This document shows positions 1 to 8,900 of a stretch of DNA of 64,000 nt, piece after piece. The notes beneath the pieces are model-generated. The model had not been told where the DNA came from and made no database searches. It saw only the letters and a list, made by a program, of their open reading frames with translations. How positions within the stretch are numbered: position 1 is the stretch's first letter; the number at the start of each line of letters is the position of its first letter. This DNA is from Streptococcus equi subsp. equi (GTDB lineage Bacteria; Bacillota; Bacilli; Lactobacillales; Streptococcaceae). A program made the position numbers and the translations under genes. The stretch is from contig LR134389.1 in assembly GCA_900637675.1 (NCBI GenBank), forward strand, positions 1,426,001-1,490,000. Reading direction: 5' to 3'.

Positions 1-428
1 CAGCAACAATGCCGCCCAGCTTTTCAACCAGATCAATAGTAGCCTTTACTGTACCACCTGTTGCTAATAAGTCGTCCACAATAAGGACACGTTGGCCCGG
101 CTTAATAGCATCAGCATGCATGGTCAAGGTGTCTAGACCATACTCCTTTTCATAGCTAGCAGAAATCACCTCTCTTGGCAATTTACCCGGCTTACGAACA
201 GGAGCAAAGCCAATTCCTAGCTCAACTGCGACCGGACAGCCAATAATAAAGCCACGAGCCTCCGGTCCAACAATCATGTCAATGTCCTTATCGCAGGCAT
301 ATTGCACAATCTCACGAATAGCATAGCTGTAGGCCTTGCCACTAGCCATTAGCGGCGAAATATCACGAAAGGTAATCCCCTCCTTTGGGTAATTCTCAAT
401 TGAAGCAATATATTGTGTTAAATCCATC
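1..428 (-). CDS. apt: adenine phosphoribosyltransferase, 3' part cut by window edge
   Basis: The visible N-terminal 142 or so residues begin [17 protein letters not shown] and contain the PRPP-binding signature [13 protein letters not shown] near residue 126. They also contain the EARGFI segment typical of Apt. The enzyme salvages adenine with PRPP to give AMP in the cytoplasm. The gene is read leftward and runs off the left end of the window, so the C-terminus is not seen. It has its own promoter-like sequence just upstream and lies downstream of recJ and a small DNA-repair-like gene. Identification is secure from the motif and the N-terminus. Confidence 0.95.
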
Positions 429-472
429 GTAAAATAGTCTTTCTAATGTCTTTTAAATTAAAATCTTTCCTA

Positions 473-501
473 TTATAGCATGAAAGTCTAAAAAGGTAAA
501 T
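473..501 (-). promoter_or_regulatory. apt promoter
   Basis: Read leftward, an extended -10 (TGC followed by TATAAT, complement of 473-478) lies 17 bases after a weak -35, TTTACC (complement of 496-501). It sits 45 bases before the apt start codon. This suggests apt can be transcribed independently of recJ. Confidence 0.6.
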
Positions 502-506
502 GATTC

Positions 507-875
507 CTAATCATCCAGATCAATCCCTTTTTCCTTTAAATTAGTCAGGCATTCCTGTAAATAGGCCTCTTGATGCTCAGGATAAATCGGTGAGGTCAGT
601 GCCACCTCCTCTAAGTCCTCATAGGCGGCAAGGCTTTTTCCTCGGTAATTTTTATCCTGCCAGCTCACATCTGGCTGGTAGCCCCGCGCCTGCATTTCCT
701 GCATAATCAACAGGTGATACTGGTAAAGCTTATAAAGAGAATGGGCAAACACATAGTCAACCGTCGCATGTGGTCTCCCCCAGCCTGCTCCTCGCAAGGC
801 CGCACATTCACGATGCTGCCCCAACAATTGCTGCCTTGGTAGGCGTGTGATTAAATCCTGATGCCAAAGACGCAT
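507..875 (-). CDS. pyrimidine dimer DNA glycosylase-family protein
   Basis: This 122-residue protein starts MRLWHQDLITRLPRQQLLGQHRECAAL in outline, with the conserved MRLWH start, a QLLGQHRE helix and YKLYQYHLL. These features resemble the TIGR02328/Pyr_excise family related to T4 endonuclease V. By family it would act on damaged DNA or be a small nucleic-acid-binding protein. Activity in Gram-positive members is not established as far as I know. It lies 8 bases after recJ, so it is probably in the same leftward operon, which fits a repair role. Full length for the family. Confidence 0.7.
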   Translation of the reverse strand: MRLWHQDLITRLPRQQLLGQHRECAALRGAGWGRPHATVDYVFAHSLYKLYQYHLLIMQEMQARGYQPDVSWQDKNYRGKSLAAYEDLEEVALTSPIYPEHQEAYLQECLTNLKEKGIDLDD

Positions 876-883
876 AAGCTCTC

Positions 884-3094
884 CTATTTCTCTTCACTAG
901 TCATTAAATACTGATAAATCTCCTGCGGACTGCCCAAGGCCATAAGCTCTTGAAACTTTACCAGCTCTTTTAGCTGTTGGTAAATGACACTGTCAGCGAT
1001 GCTACGTTTTGGGGCATCAGTCTTTACCCTCATCAGCCCATCTTCGATTACTACAAAGCCTAACTCCTCAAAAATTTGTATCATTTTGACCAAGAGGATT
1101 TTTTCAATCTTGAGGTAATCACTTAGCAAGGTCAGCTTATGGCGAAGATCAAATTCTGGGTATTGATAGATGGTCTTATAAAGCTTGGCAAATTGCTCTC
1201 TACTGCCATAGCCTGTTAGGTAATAAGGGCGCTTAATATGATTTTTAAAGTAAATCGCTTCAAATTCCCGATGTCTAAAAAGGCCTTTCAAGGCATCAAT
1301 ATCGTCAGGAACCTCATCTATGACAACAACCTTGGCCTGCTGGTCCTCAACAGCTGTAGGAATATGCTCAGGTGCCCTAGCAGTCCTTGCTCGAATATCA
1401 AACAGCTGCACCCCAGTCACTCTAGCGTCAACCAGCATTAATTGCAGGCTAGTATGACCTCGCCAGTGATTGATCGCAAGACTAACCGCTAATTCCAAGC
1501 CCTGTGATTGCTGGTACTCCTGTATCAGATGTCCCTGACCAAAGGCCAAGACATCAGCCTCAACGGCTCCTTTGCTGACCTTGAACTTCAAGTGACTTTG
1601 TTGCTGACCAATGGTCCTTGCCTGCTTAATCGTAAAATCTTTTAAGTAAAAAACAGGCTTTTTATTATCCATGCCAAAGGGTGCTAGAAGTAGCAGCTTG
1701 TTCAGACTATCTATACTCAATGCTTCTAAATCCAATTCACCATTGATCAATAGAGTGTTTTTTTCCTGACCATCGTGTCCCTTGGCTGCCACGTATTGGC
1801 AAAGTAGCTCTGATAGCTCCTCTAGGCGATCAGATGGCAGAGTCATGCCTGCTGCCCCCTCATGACCACCAAAGGCTGTAAATAAGCTCCTATTGCTATT
1901 AAGTGCTTCAAAGATATTAATGCTCTCTAAGCTTCTGGCTGAGCCCTTGGCTAGCCCCTCATCAATGGTCAAAACAAGAACAGTCTGCCCAATCTCCTCC
2001 ATGATCCGACCAGCTACAATCCCTAAGACCCCTGGGTGCCAGCCAGACTTAGCTAAAACCTGCACAGGCTTGTCTAGATCAAGCATAGCCATTGCTTGAG
2101 CAAAAATCTCCTGTACCAAGACCTTTCTTTCCTCATTTTTACTACTAATCATCAAGGCAAGCTCATGAAGCTCTTCGTCATCAAAGCCTGTCAGTAGATC
2201 AATAGCTGGATTTGGATCGTCAAGACGCCCTAGAGCATTGAGCTGCGGAGCAAGCTTAAAGCTAATAACATCTTCATCAAAATGCGCTAAGTCAACCTCT
2301 GAAAGCTTCATCAGCTCCTGCAAGCCTAGTCTTTCTGTCTCTTTTAGAACAGCCAGCCCGTTTTTGACAAGGATACGGTTTTCACCTCGTAGGCTGACCA
2401 TATCAGCAATTGTCCCAATAGCAACCAGATCTAAAAAGTCTACTGGAATTGTCTCTAACAGAGCTGAAGCCAACTTGAAGGCGACGCCACAGCCAGCTAG
2501 TTTTTGAAAGGGATAAGCAGCAGCTGGGTGCTCAGGGTGAATAATAGCAAAGGCATCAGGTAGCTCTGCTGGCAGGCTGTGGTGGTCTGTTACAATAACA
2601 TCTACCCCCTGTGCTTGCGCAAAGGCAACCGCTTCATGGCCTGAAACACCATTGTCAACGGTAATAATCAGCGAAACCTGCTCTTGCTCGATGAAATACT
2701 TGTAAACACTTTGATTGGGACCATAGCCATCTGTAAAGCGATTAGGCAAATAAACAAGAGGCTCTGCTCCCATCATTTCCAGCGTTTCCTTGACAATAGA
2801 CGCCGCTGTCATGCCATCTGCATCATAATCTCCGTAGACCAAAATCCTCTCAAGCCCCTCAATGGCCTGACGAATGCGATGAACAGCTTTTTCCATATCA
2901 TTTAGCAAATAAGGGTCATGGAGCTGTGATAGGTCAGCTGTCAAAAAGCTGGTAAGCTCCTCTTCGGTATGAACACCTCGGTCATAGATGAGCTTTGCAG
3001 CTGTCTGACTAAGTCCCTTTGCCTGAGCTAGCTTAAAGAAGCCAGCATCTGGCTCCTTATCAGCTATGGTCCACTGATATTTGGACGTAATCAT
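884..3094 (-). CDS. recJ: single-stranded-DNA-specific exonuclease RecJ
   Basis: The 736-residue protein carries the DHH-superfamily motifs YGDYDADGMT (near residue 87) and VTDHHSLP (near 168), and the DHHA1 region with GGHEGAAGMTL. RecJ degrades single-stranded DNA 5' to 3' in recombination and base-excision or mismatch repair. Firmicute RecJ proteins carry an extra C-terminal domain, and the length here matches that longer form. The start overlaps the end of the upstream SDR gene by 4 bases (ATGA), which points to translational coupling. It sits in the conserved rnz-SDR-recJ operon. Confidence 0.96.
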   Translation of the reverse strand: MITSKYQWTIADKEPDAGFFKLAQAKGLSQTAAKLIYDRGVHTEEELTSFLTADLSQLHDPYLLNDMEKAVHRIRQAIEGLERILVYGDYDADGMTAASIVKETLEMMGAEPLVYLPNRFTDGYGPNQSVYKYFIEQEQVSLIITVDNGVSGHEAVAFAQAQGVDVIVTDHHSLPAELPDAFAIIHPEHPAAAYPFQKLAGCGVAFKLASALLETIPVDFLDLVAIGTIADMVSLRGENRILVKNGLAVLKETERLGLQELMKLSEVDLAHFDEDVISFKLAPQLNALGRLDDPNPAIDLLTGFDDEELHELALMISSKNEERKVLVQEIFAQAMAMLDLDKPVQVLAKSGWHPGVLGIVAGRIMEEIGQTVLVLTIDEGLAKGSARSLESINIFEALNSNRSLFTAFGGHEGAAGMTLPSDRLEELSELLCQYVAAKGHDGQEKNTLLINGELDLEALSIDSLNKLLLLAPFGMDNKKPVFYLKDFTIKQARTIGQQQSHLKFKVSKGAVEADVLAFGQGHLIQEYQQSQGLELAVSLAINHWRGHTSLQLMLVDARVTGVQLFDIRARTARAPEHIPTAVEDQQAKVVVIDEVPDDIDALKGLFRHREFEAIYFKNHIKRPYYLTGYGSREQFAKLYKTIYQYPEFDLRHKLTLLSDYLKIEKILLVKMIQIFEELGFVVIEDGLMRVKTDAPKRSIADSVIYQQLKELVKFQELMALGSPQEIYQYLMTSEEK

Positions 3095-3855
3095 TTATAA
3101 TTAAATACCTTTCTTGCAAGATAATCAGATATAGTTGGAAACAAGGTATAACACTTATGAGCAAGGGCTAGGCTAATAGGCAGATTAATCTCTCGTTTCT
3201 TTTTTCCTATTGCAGCAATGATTTTTTTCGCCACAGTATCCGCCTGCAGCGTAAAGCCTGCAACACTGGCTAAATACTGCCCGCTTGGGTCAGCCTGCTC
3301 AAAAAAGGAGGTTGCAATCGGGCCTGGATTAACAGTTGTCACATAAACCTGCCTTTCTGCCAGCTCCAAGCGAAGGGCATTAGAAAAGCCAATGACTGCA
3401 AACTTTGTCGCAGAATAGATACTTGACTTGGCAGAAGCTATTAAGCCTGCCATTGAGACAATATTCATAATATGTCCAGAGCCCTGCTCTGCCATTTTGT
3501 GGCCAAGCAAGCGTGCAAAATGAATGCTGGCTAAGCTATTCACACGAAACATGGCCTCAATCTCTTCTGCAGAGAAATCATCAAAGGCCTTAAAAGCACC
3601 AAAGCCTGCATTGTTAATCAAAACATCAATCCTGCCATGGCGCTGGTAAAGCTCATCAACAAGAGCCTCAATAGCAGCAGGGTCTTGAATAGCAATCTCG
3701 TAGCATTCCTTATTACCGCGAGCCTGATATAGACTGTCTAACCTGTCTTTGCTGCGCCCTAACAAAATCAGGTAATCTTCTCTTGGAAGCTGTCTGATGA
3801 TAGCCTGTGCGAGCCCGCCAGAAGCACCTGTTATCAGAATAATTCTCTGTGCCAT
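3091..3855 (-). CDS. short-chain dehydrogenase/reductase
   Basis: This is a 254-residue classical SDR. The N-terminal TGASGGLAQAI is the Rossmann nucleotide-binding loop, NNAG lies near residue 83, and the catalytic pair is in YSATK near residue 150. The substrate is unknown. The C-terminus is lysine-rich and hydrophobic, similar to the YqjQ/DltE-like SDRs. The gene overlaps recJ by 4 bases and abuts rnz, sharing a base between stop and start, so the three are surely co-translated. Its constant company with rnz and recJ in streptococci does not define its function. Confidence 0.9.
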   Translation of the reverse strand: MAQRIILITGASGGLAQAIIRQLPREDYLILLGRSKDRLDSLYQARGNKECYEIAIQDPAAIEALVDELYQRHGRIDVLINNAGFGAFKAFDDFSAEEIEAMFRVNSLASIHFARLLGHKMAEQGSGHIMNIVSMAGLIASAKSSIYSATKFAVIGFSNALRLELAERQVYVTTVNPGPIATSFFEQADPSGQYLASVAGFTLQADTVAKKIIAAIGKKKREINLPISLALAHKCYTLFPTISDYLARKVFNYK

Positions 3856-4784
3856 TAAATGATCACTTCCTCTAAATCGCGAACAACCTTCACATTTTCA
3901 AAAATAGTTGCCGCATCCTTTTCCATTTGACGACAGTCACGTCCTAAAAAGCGTGCTGAAACATGATTCAGTAAAAGACGCTTAGCACCTGCATCACGCG
4001 CGATTTGAGCAGCCTGCATGTTTGTCGAATGCCCATGATTACGGGCCATTCTTTCATCACCCTTCCCGTAGGTGGACTCATGCACCAGCACATCAGCATC
4101 TTTTGCCAATCTAACACTAGCAGATGTCTTGCGTGTATCGCCAATAATGGTGATGATCTTTCCTTTTCGAGGCTCTGAAATAAAGTCCTTGGCAAAAATT
4201 TTGGTGCCATCCTCTAGCTCAATATCCTGCCCATTTTTAACCTTGCCAAAAAGTGGACCAAAGGGCACTCCTACTGCTCTAAGAGCTTCTGCATCAAGTG
4301 TTCCTTCTAAATCCTTTTGAACCACACGATACCCCATACAAAAGATGGTATGTGCCAAGCGCTCAGCATAAACAATAAATTTATCTGTTTCTAAAATCTT
4401 GCCCATAGAGGTGTCATCAAACTCATGATAATGAATCTGATAAGGCAATTTAGAGCCTGATATCCTGATGCTGTTTGTTACATAGGATTTTATCCCAACA
4501 GGTCCATAAATCTCAAGGTCCGTCTGCTCCTCACTAGCTTGAAAAGCCCGACTAGATAAAAAGCCAGGCAAGCCAAAAATATGATCACCATGCAGATGCG
4601 TGATAAAAATCTTCTTGATTTTTCGTGGCTTGATTGTTGTTTCTAAAATTTGCCGCTGGGTTCCCTCGCCACAATCAAACATCCACACCTCATTGATTTC
4701 ATCTAATAGCTTTAGCACTAAGCTTGAAACGTTGCGATGCTTGGCTGGCTGCCCAGCTCCAGTACCTAAAAATTGTAATTCCAT
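3855..4784 (-). CDS. rnz: ribonuclease Z
   Basis: The 309-residue protein has the metallo-beta-lactamase zinc motif [12 protein letters not shown] (near residue 63), the downstream GDTRKT, and an HGHS segment (near residue 247). It starts [11 protein letters not shown], the standard RNase Z opening. It cleaves the 3' trailer of tRNA precursors, mainly those lacking an encoded CCA. Length matches the bacterial short form. It is co-directional with the upstream unknown gene, 14 bases away. Confidence 0.96.
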   Translation of the reverse strand: MELQFLGTGAGQPAKHRNVSSLVLKLLDEINEVWMFDCGEGTQRQILETTIKPRKIKKIFITHLHGDHIFGLPGFLSSRAFQASEEQTDLEIYGPVGIKSYVTNSIRISGSKLPYQIHYHEFDDTSMGKILETDKFIVYAERLAHTIFCMGYRVVQKDLEGTLDAEALRAVGVPFGPLFGKVKNGQDIELEDGTKIFAKDFISEPRKGKIITIIGDTRKTSASVRLAKDADVLVHESTYGKGDERMARNHGHSTNMQAAQIARDAGAKRLLLNHVSARFLGRDCRQMEKDAATIFENVKVVRDLEEVII

Positions 4785-4798
4785 ACAGTCTATTCTTT

Positions 4799-5437
4799 CT
4801 AATGCACAAGGTAAATCATGAATTCTCTTTGTGCAAACTGATAATATTTCTTTCCTTTGAATGCTTGGCTAAGAGCCAACAATTCATCACTATTAAAGCC
4901 CTTTAGCAGGGTCATTTCGTTTGAGAAACGATAGATCGTGGTTAACAAAGCATGCTCAGGTGTTATGTCCTCTGGCTCTCCTTGCTCAAATTGGCAGCTC
5001 TTCATCTTGATTCTACCATCTTCCACATAAACCACGTATTGTGGAAAAATCTGAGCCAGCTCCAGCAGCAGCGATTCCTCAGGCTGCCCCTGCTCTTTTT
5101 CAGCAAAAACAATCGCCTCCTGTGCTTCATTTTCAAAGACAAAGCCATAGGATTGCCCCAACAAATTTAAGCGGACAAAGGGCTTCACCTCATCAAATGA
5201 CGGCTCTGAGGTAAACAGCTTCAAGGCCCTTGATAGCTCAAAATAATAATCTGTCGCTGCTTTTGGTGATTGCTTCTGATACATTTCTGCAAAATAAGCA
5301 TTAATCACACTTGGGGGTGGCGTGATGGTAGCTAATTTTTGCTGGTCTGTCAAGCCCTTTAAGCAATTTTGCAAATAAACCGTATCTAAACTCGTAAAGC
5401 CTCCATAAGTCTTTGCCAATTGAATATAATCAGTCAT
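4799..5437 (-). CDS. conserved streptococcal protein of unknown function
   Basis: This 212-residue acidic soluble protein has no signal peptide or membrane segment and no catalytic motif that I recognise. Relatives have sometimes been labelled cystathionine beta-lyase in databases, but nothing here looks like a PLP enzyme. Its start overlaps the end of hflX by 8 bases and it precedes rnz, so it is translated from the same leftward message. The conserved position between hflX and rnz suggests a role tied to RNA or ribosome metabolism. That is inference only. Confidence 0.75.
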   Translation of the reverse strand: MTDYIQLAKTYGGFTSLDTVYLQNCLKGLTDQQKLATITPPPSVINAYFAEMYQKQSPKAATDYYFELSRALKLFTSEPSFDEVKPFVRLNLLGQSYGFVFENEAQEAIVFAEKEQGQPEESLLLELAQIFPQYVVYVEDGRIKMKSCQFEQGEPEDITPEHALLTTIYRFSNEMTLLKGFNSDELLALSQAFKGKKYYQFAQREFMIYLVH

Positions 5438-6668
5438 AAAATTCTTCTAATCTCCATTTATTTTTGGGAGCAATGTAGCCAGAAATCTCTTCAATCTCCT
5501 TATCAAAGCTATAAGGCTCCAATAACGCCAACCTGTTGAGGTCATAGCATTTGTAGGCTTGATCCTGACAGAGCTTGATCGAAAATGGCTCAAACATGTC
5601 CCGAATCTGATCAATAAGCAACTGTCTTAAGAGGCTACGACTGTTTTTATCACGTGCTGACAGCCTGACATTTGGAAAAACAGTTGCAGTCAAGCTAGCT
5701 GTCTTATCCATCTTGTTATAAATAGCCAGCCTTGGAATATCCAGCATATCTAAATCTTTCAAGATGTCTAGAACAACCCTCTCATGCTCCAAATGATTAG
5801 GGTCACTGGCATCAATCACATGCAAGAGCAAATCAACATGCCGACTTTCCTCTAATGTCGACTTAAAAGCAGCCACGAGCTCCGTTGGTAAATCTTGGAT
5901 AAAGCCTACAGTATCTGTCAGAGTTGCCTGAAACTGATTTTGCAGATAAATTTGCTTGGTGGTGGCATCAAGTGTTGCAAATAATTCATCAGCCTCATAT
6001 TGCTTGTCACCAGTCAAAATAGTCATAATAGTAGACTTACCTGCATTGGTATAGCCGATCAATCCAATATTAAAGACATCAGAGGTCATGCGGCGATCAC
6101 GAATCGTTTGACGGTTTTTTTCGACAGCAGCTAGCTGCCGCTCAATATCTGCAATCTGATGACGAATGGAGCGCCGGTTCAGCTCCAGCTGGCTCTCACC
6201 CGGCCCACGACTCCCAATGCCCCCGGCCTGACGACTAAGCATAACACCCTGTCCGACCAGTCTTGGCAGCATGTATTTGAGCTGCGCTAAATGCACCTGC
6301 AATTTTCCTTCATGGCTTCTAGCCCGCATCGCAAAAATATCAAGAATCAGCTGCATGCGATCAATGACCTTAATACCTAAGGCGTCCTCCAAATTGGCAT
6401 TTTGCCGAGCCGTTAAACGATTGTTAACAATCACTGTATCAATCTCATTGGCAGCAACCATTTCTTTGATTTCAGCCAGCTTACCAGAGCCAACAAAGGT
6501 CTTGCTATCATAGCGCTCCCTCTTTTGCAGATAGCAATCAACGACCTCTGCACCTGCGGTCTTGGCTAGACTAGCCAGCTCTGTCATTGATAGCTCAGCA
6601 TGGTCAGCTGCTTGTAGGACCACGCTTAGTAAAATAACTCTTTCCTGCCTTGCCTTTGTCTCTATCAT
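5430..6668 (-). CDS. hflX: ribosome-associated GTPase HflX
   Basis: The 412-residue protein has an N-terminal HflX domain including SRQAGGIGSRGPGES (near residue 144). A GTPase domain follows, with G1 GYTNAGKST (near 204), G3 DTVGF and G4 NKMD. HflX binds and splits stalled 70S ribosomes, and GTP hydrolysis drives its cycle. Length is usual for the family. It lies downstream of miaA, the same order as in many bacteria. Confidence 0.95.
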   Translation of the reverse strand: MIETKARQERVILLSVVLQAADHAELSMTELASLAKTAGAEVVDCYLQKRERYDSKTFVGSGKLAEIKEMVAANEIDTVIVNNRLTARQNANLEDALGIKVIDRMQLILDIFAMRARSHEGKLQVHLAQLKYMLPRLVGQGVMLSRQAGGIGSRGPGESQLELNRRSIRHQIADIERQLAAVEKNRQTIRDRRMTSDVFNIGLIGYTNAGKSTIMTILTGDKQYEADELFATLDATTKQIYLQNQFQATLTDTVGFIQDLPTELVAAFKSTLEESRHVDLLLHVIDASDPNHLEHERVVLDILKDLDMLDIPRLAIYNKMDKTASLTATVFPNVRLSARDKNSRSLLRQLLIDQIRDMFEPFSIKLCQDQAYKCYDLNRLALLEPYSFDKEIEEISGYIAPKNKWRLEEFYD

Positions 6669-6752
6669 GAACGCGACTAATCCTCCAAATTCCGTAGTGT
6701 TTATTATAGCATAGTTTTAGCTATTTTCAGCTAGTTTGCCATCGATAGCTTC

Positions 6753-7643
6753 CTAAGGCTCCTTCAAAAAGCGCTCCACCCTATCATATATTGCCTGCGG
6801 ATAGGACGACTCGCTAATCGAGTCAAAGCGCACTGCCATACGGTTACGAAACCAAGTCAGCTGTCGTTTAGCAAAGCGGCGTGTTTGCTGCTTTAGTGTG
6901 GCTGTTGCTTCTTCTAAACTAGCCTGACCCTGAAAGTAAGGGAAGAGCTCCTTATAACCGATCCCTCGACTAGCCTGAACAGCTGGATACTGCTCAAAAA
7001 GCCACCTTGCCTCCTCCAATAGGCCAGAAGCCATCATCAGATCCACCCGCTTATTAATCCGCTCATAAATAACCTCTCGCTCATCAGTCAAGCCAATGAT
7101 CAAGGGGTTATAGGGGGCCTCTTGATTTTCTAAATCCCTAGCAAATTGATTTAGCTCAAGTGAGCGAATGGCACGCCTGCGGTTAACCTGATCAAGGTGA
7201 ATGCCCTTACTAGCTAATAGCTGATAAAGCTCTGTATCTGTCAGTGTCTCTAGCTGCTGCCGATAAGCAAGTAGCTCCTTTTGATCAAGATCTCCTCCTA
7301 GATGATAGCCCTCTAACAGGCTTTGCAAATACAGGCCGGTACCACCGACAATAATCGGCAGTTTACCGCGGCTAACAATATCTTCAATAGCTCGCTTAGC
7401 GTCCTGCACAAAATCAAAGGCTGAGTAAGACTCTGTCACCTCACGAATGTCAATCAAATGATGAACCGCAAGAGCCTGCTCCCTGGCACTAGCCTTAGCT
7501 GTCCCAATATCAAGGTGACGATAAACCTGCTGACTATCTCCAGATATAATTTCACCATTAAAGGCACCAGCCAAGGCAATCCCTAGAGCTGTCTTGCCAA
7601 CAGCAGTCGGGCCTACAATCACAATTATCTTTTCTTTTGTCAT
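6753..7643 (-). CDS. miaA: tRNA dimethylallyltransferase MiaA
   Basis: The 296-residue protein has a P-loop GPTAVGKT near residue 11, the substrate segment [17 protein letters not shown], and [13 protein letters not shown] near 100. MiaA transfers a dimethylallyl group to A37 of tRNAs that read UNN codons. Length is full. It is the first gene of the leftward operon and is divergent from the DUF3042 gene. Confidence 0.96.
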   Translation of the reverse strand: MTKEKIIVIVGPTAVGKTALGIALAGAFNGEIISGDSQQVYRHLDIGTAKASAREQALAVHHLIDIREVTESYSAFDFVQDAKRAIEDIVSRGKLPIIVGGTGLYLQSLLEGYHLGGDLDQKELLAYRQQLETLTDTELYQLLASKGIHLDQVNRRRAIRSLELNQFARDLENQEAPYNPLIIGLTDEREVIYERINKRVDLMMASGLLEEARWLFEQYPAVQASRGIGYKELFPYFQGQASLEEATATLKQQTRRFAKRQLTWFRNRMAVRFDSISESSYPQAIYDRVERFLKEP

Positions 7644-7775
7644 TTATTGTCTTTCTACTTAAAAAGCAGCTGAAAAAGTCTTTTACTTGAATTTTCTAAT
7701 CTTTTTCGCTACCATATATTATAACATAAGATTGAGAGACAGTTATGGTCCTCTTAATAGAAATGGAGAATGATT

Positions 7776-7952
7776 ATGGCTAAAAAACATGGATTCGCAA
7801 AGGGTCTTGCTACAGGTGTTCTTGCTACTGCTGCTACCGTTGCAGGTGCAGTATTTGCTGTTAAAAAGACTATTATTGACCCTGAGGAAGAAAAAGCAGC
7901 ATTTGTAGAGGAAAATCGTAAAAAAGCAGCACGTCGTCGTGTTGCTCGCTAA
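7776..7952 (+). CDS. DUF3042 family small protein
   Basis: This 58-residue protein starts MAKKHGFAKGL. It has a hydrophobic stretch of about 20 residues (ATGVLATAATVAGAVFAV), then a charged KK...DPEEEKAAF segment and a basic tail. It matches the DUF3042 family of Firmicute small membrane-anchored proteins of unknown function. An ATG also occurs at 7770, but the GGAG at 7765-7768 is only one base from it and is seven bases from the ATG at 7776, so 7776 is the better start. Monocistronic, with a strong terminator downstream. Confidence 0.85.
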   Translation: MAKKHGFAKGLATGVLATAATVAGAVFAVKKTIIDPEEEKAAFVEENRKKAARRRVAR

Positions 7953-7969
7953 TCACTAATAGATGAAAG

Positions 7970-8006
7970 ATTCGACAGGCTTTATCAATAGCCTGTCGAA
8001 TTTTTT
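7970..8006 (+). terminator. rho-independent terminator of the DUF3042 gene
   Basis: A perfect 12-bp stem (ATTCGACAGGCT at 7970-7981 with its complement at 7990-8001) closes an 8-base loop and is followed by a run of T. Confidence 0.95.
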
Positions 8007-8107
8007 ATGCTGTGAGACCAAGCTTTTTGCTTAGACACATAAAAGAAACAGCTCGTCAGCGCCGCATACTGCCTACTTCATTGACCAACAAACAGGGCAA
8101 ACTAAGG

Positions 8108-8745
8108 CTAATTTTCACTGATATGACATGTTTCGACTATAAAGCGGTTTTGTGATTGATTGATCACAATATCAAATTGCTGGTGATAAGGGTGCAGATA
8201 ACGAGCATATTGAGCGCGCCTATTGACATGATGAACTCCGGATTTCGACCTCTAACGCTAGTATCTCTACCAAGCCGCCTTTGGAGCTCTGTGTCACCAT
8301 CTGTATAAAAGTAAAGCGATAAGTCAAACAACTCTGGCTCTAAAAAGGTTGTCGACATGCCTTCAGCAATAAGGATGGGCACATTCCCCTTCACCAAAAA
8401 AGAGGGAGACCAAGGGGTATCAATACTCAAAAAATCCAGTCCTTGCTTAAACATCATGATGTCACGCCTCAGACTGGCCAATTCGTGCCTAGCAGGGTGA
8501 CAGGCTGTTATACTACCAAGTACCTCCTCTCCCTGATCAGGGTAGCTAATCAAAACAGCCTGACTAAAATCATTAGCGATGATATAGGCATCTGTTTCTA
8601 ACAATTGGCTTTGTCCATCAGGCAAAAGCTGCTGTAAGCGCTTAGCAAAGGTTGATTTACCAGATGCACCATGACCACTAATTCTAATAAGCATTTTCTC
8701 ACGATTGGCTGCTGCAGTTACAATAGCTTGAAGTAGCTTCTCCAT
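8108..8745 (-). pseudogene. uridine kinase-like P-loop kinase, frameshifted near the C-terminus
   Basis: The open frame from 8745 encodes an N-terminal P-loop GHGASGKST (near residue 24), a DAY segment, and RRLGRDTSVRGR, typical of uridine kinase/phosphoribulokinase-like enzymes. After residue 173 (RNPEFIMS) the frame turns into an unrelated hydrophobic tail and stops at 8164. The next frame continues instead with NRRAQYARYLHPYHQQFD and runs to a stop at 8108, which is a normal family C-terminus. An indel at about 8225-8236 therefore breaks the gene. The N-terminal two thirds, with the nucleotide-binding site, is intact, but a functional protein is unlikely. Confidence 0.8.
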
Positions 8746-8835
8746 TATCTCTCCTCATCAAATAACATTCTAATAATAGGACATCATTCTACATCGAAAA
8801 ACAAGCCGGTCTCCCGAAACAGCCTGACTGACAGT

Positions 8836-8880
8836 AAAAAAGATTGAAGGGCAATCCAATAAGGAAAGCTTCTCCAATCT
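8836..8880 (-). terminator. terminator after glgP
   Basis: Read leftward, a 9-bp stem with one mismatch (8872-8880 with 8841-8849) is followed by six T. It lies about 20 bases beyond the glgP stop codon. Confidence 0.75.
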
Positions 8881-8900
8881 GATTAATAGTCTATAATGGC

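Noticed and set aside
4799..5437. Cystathionine beta-lyase label
   Set aside because: There is no PLP lysine motif and the length is about half that of the enzyme.
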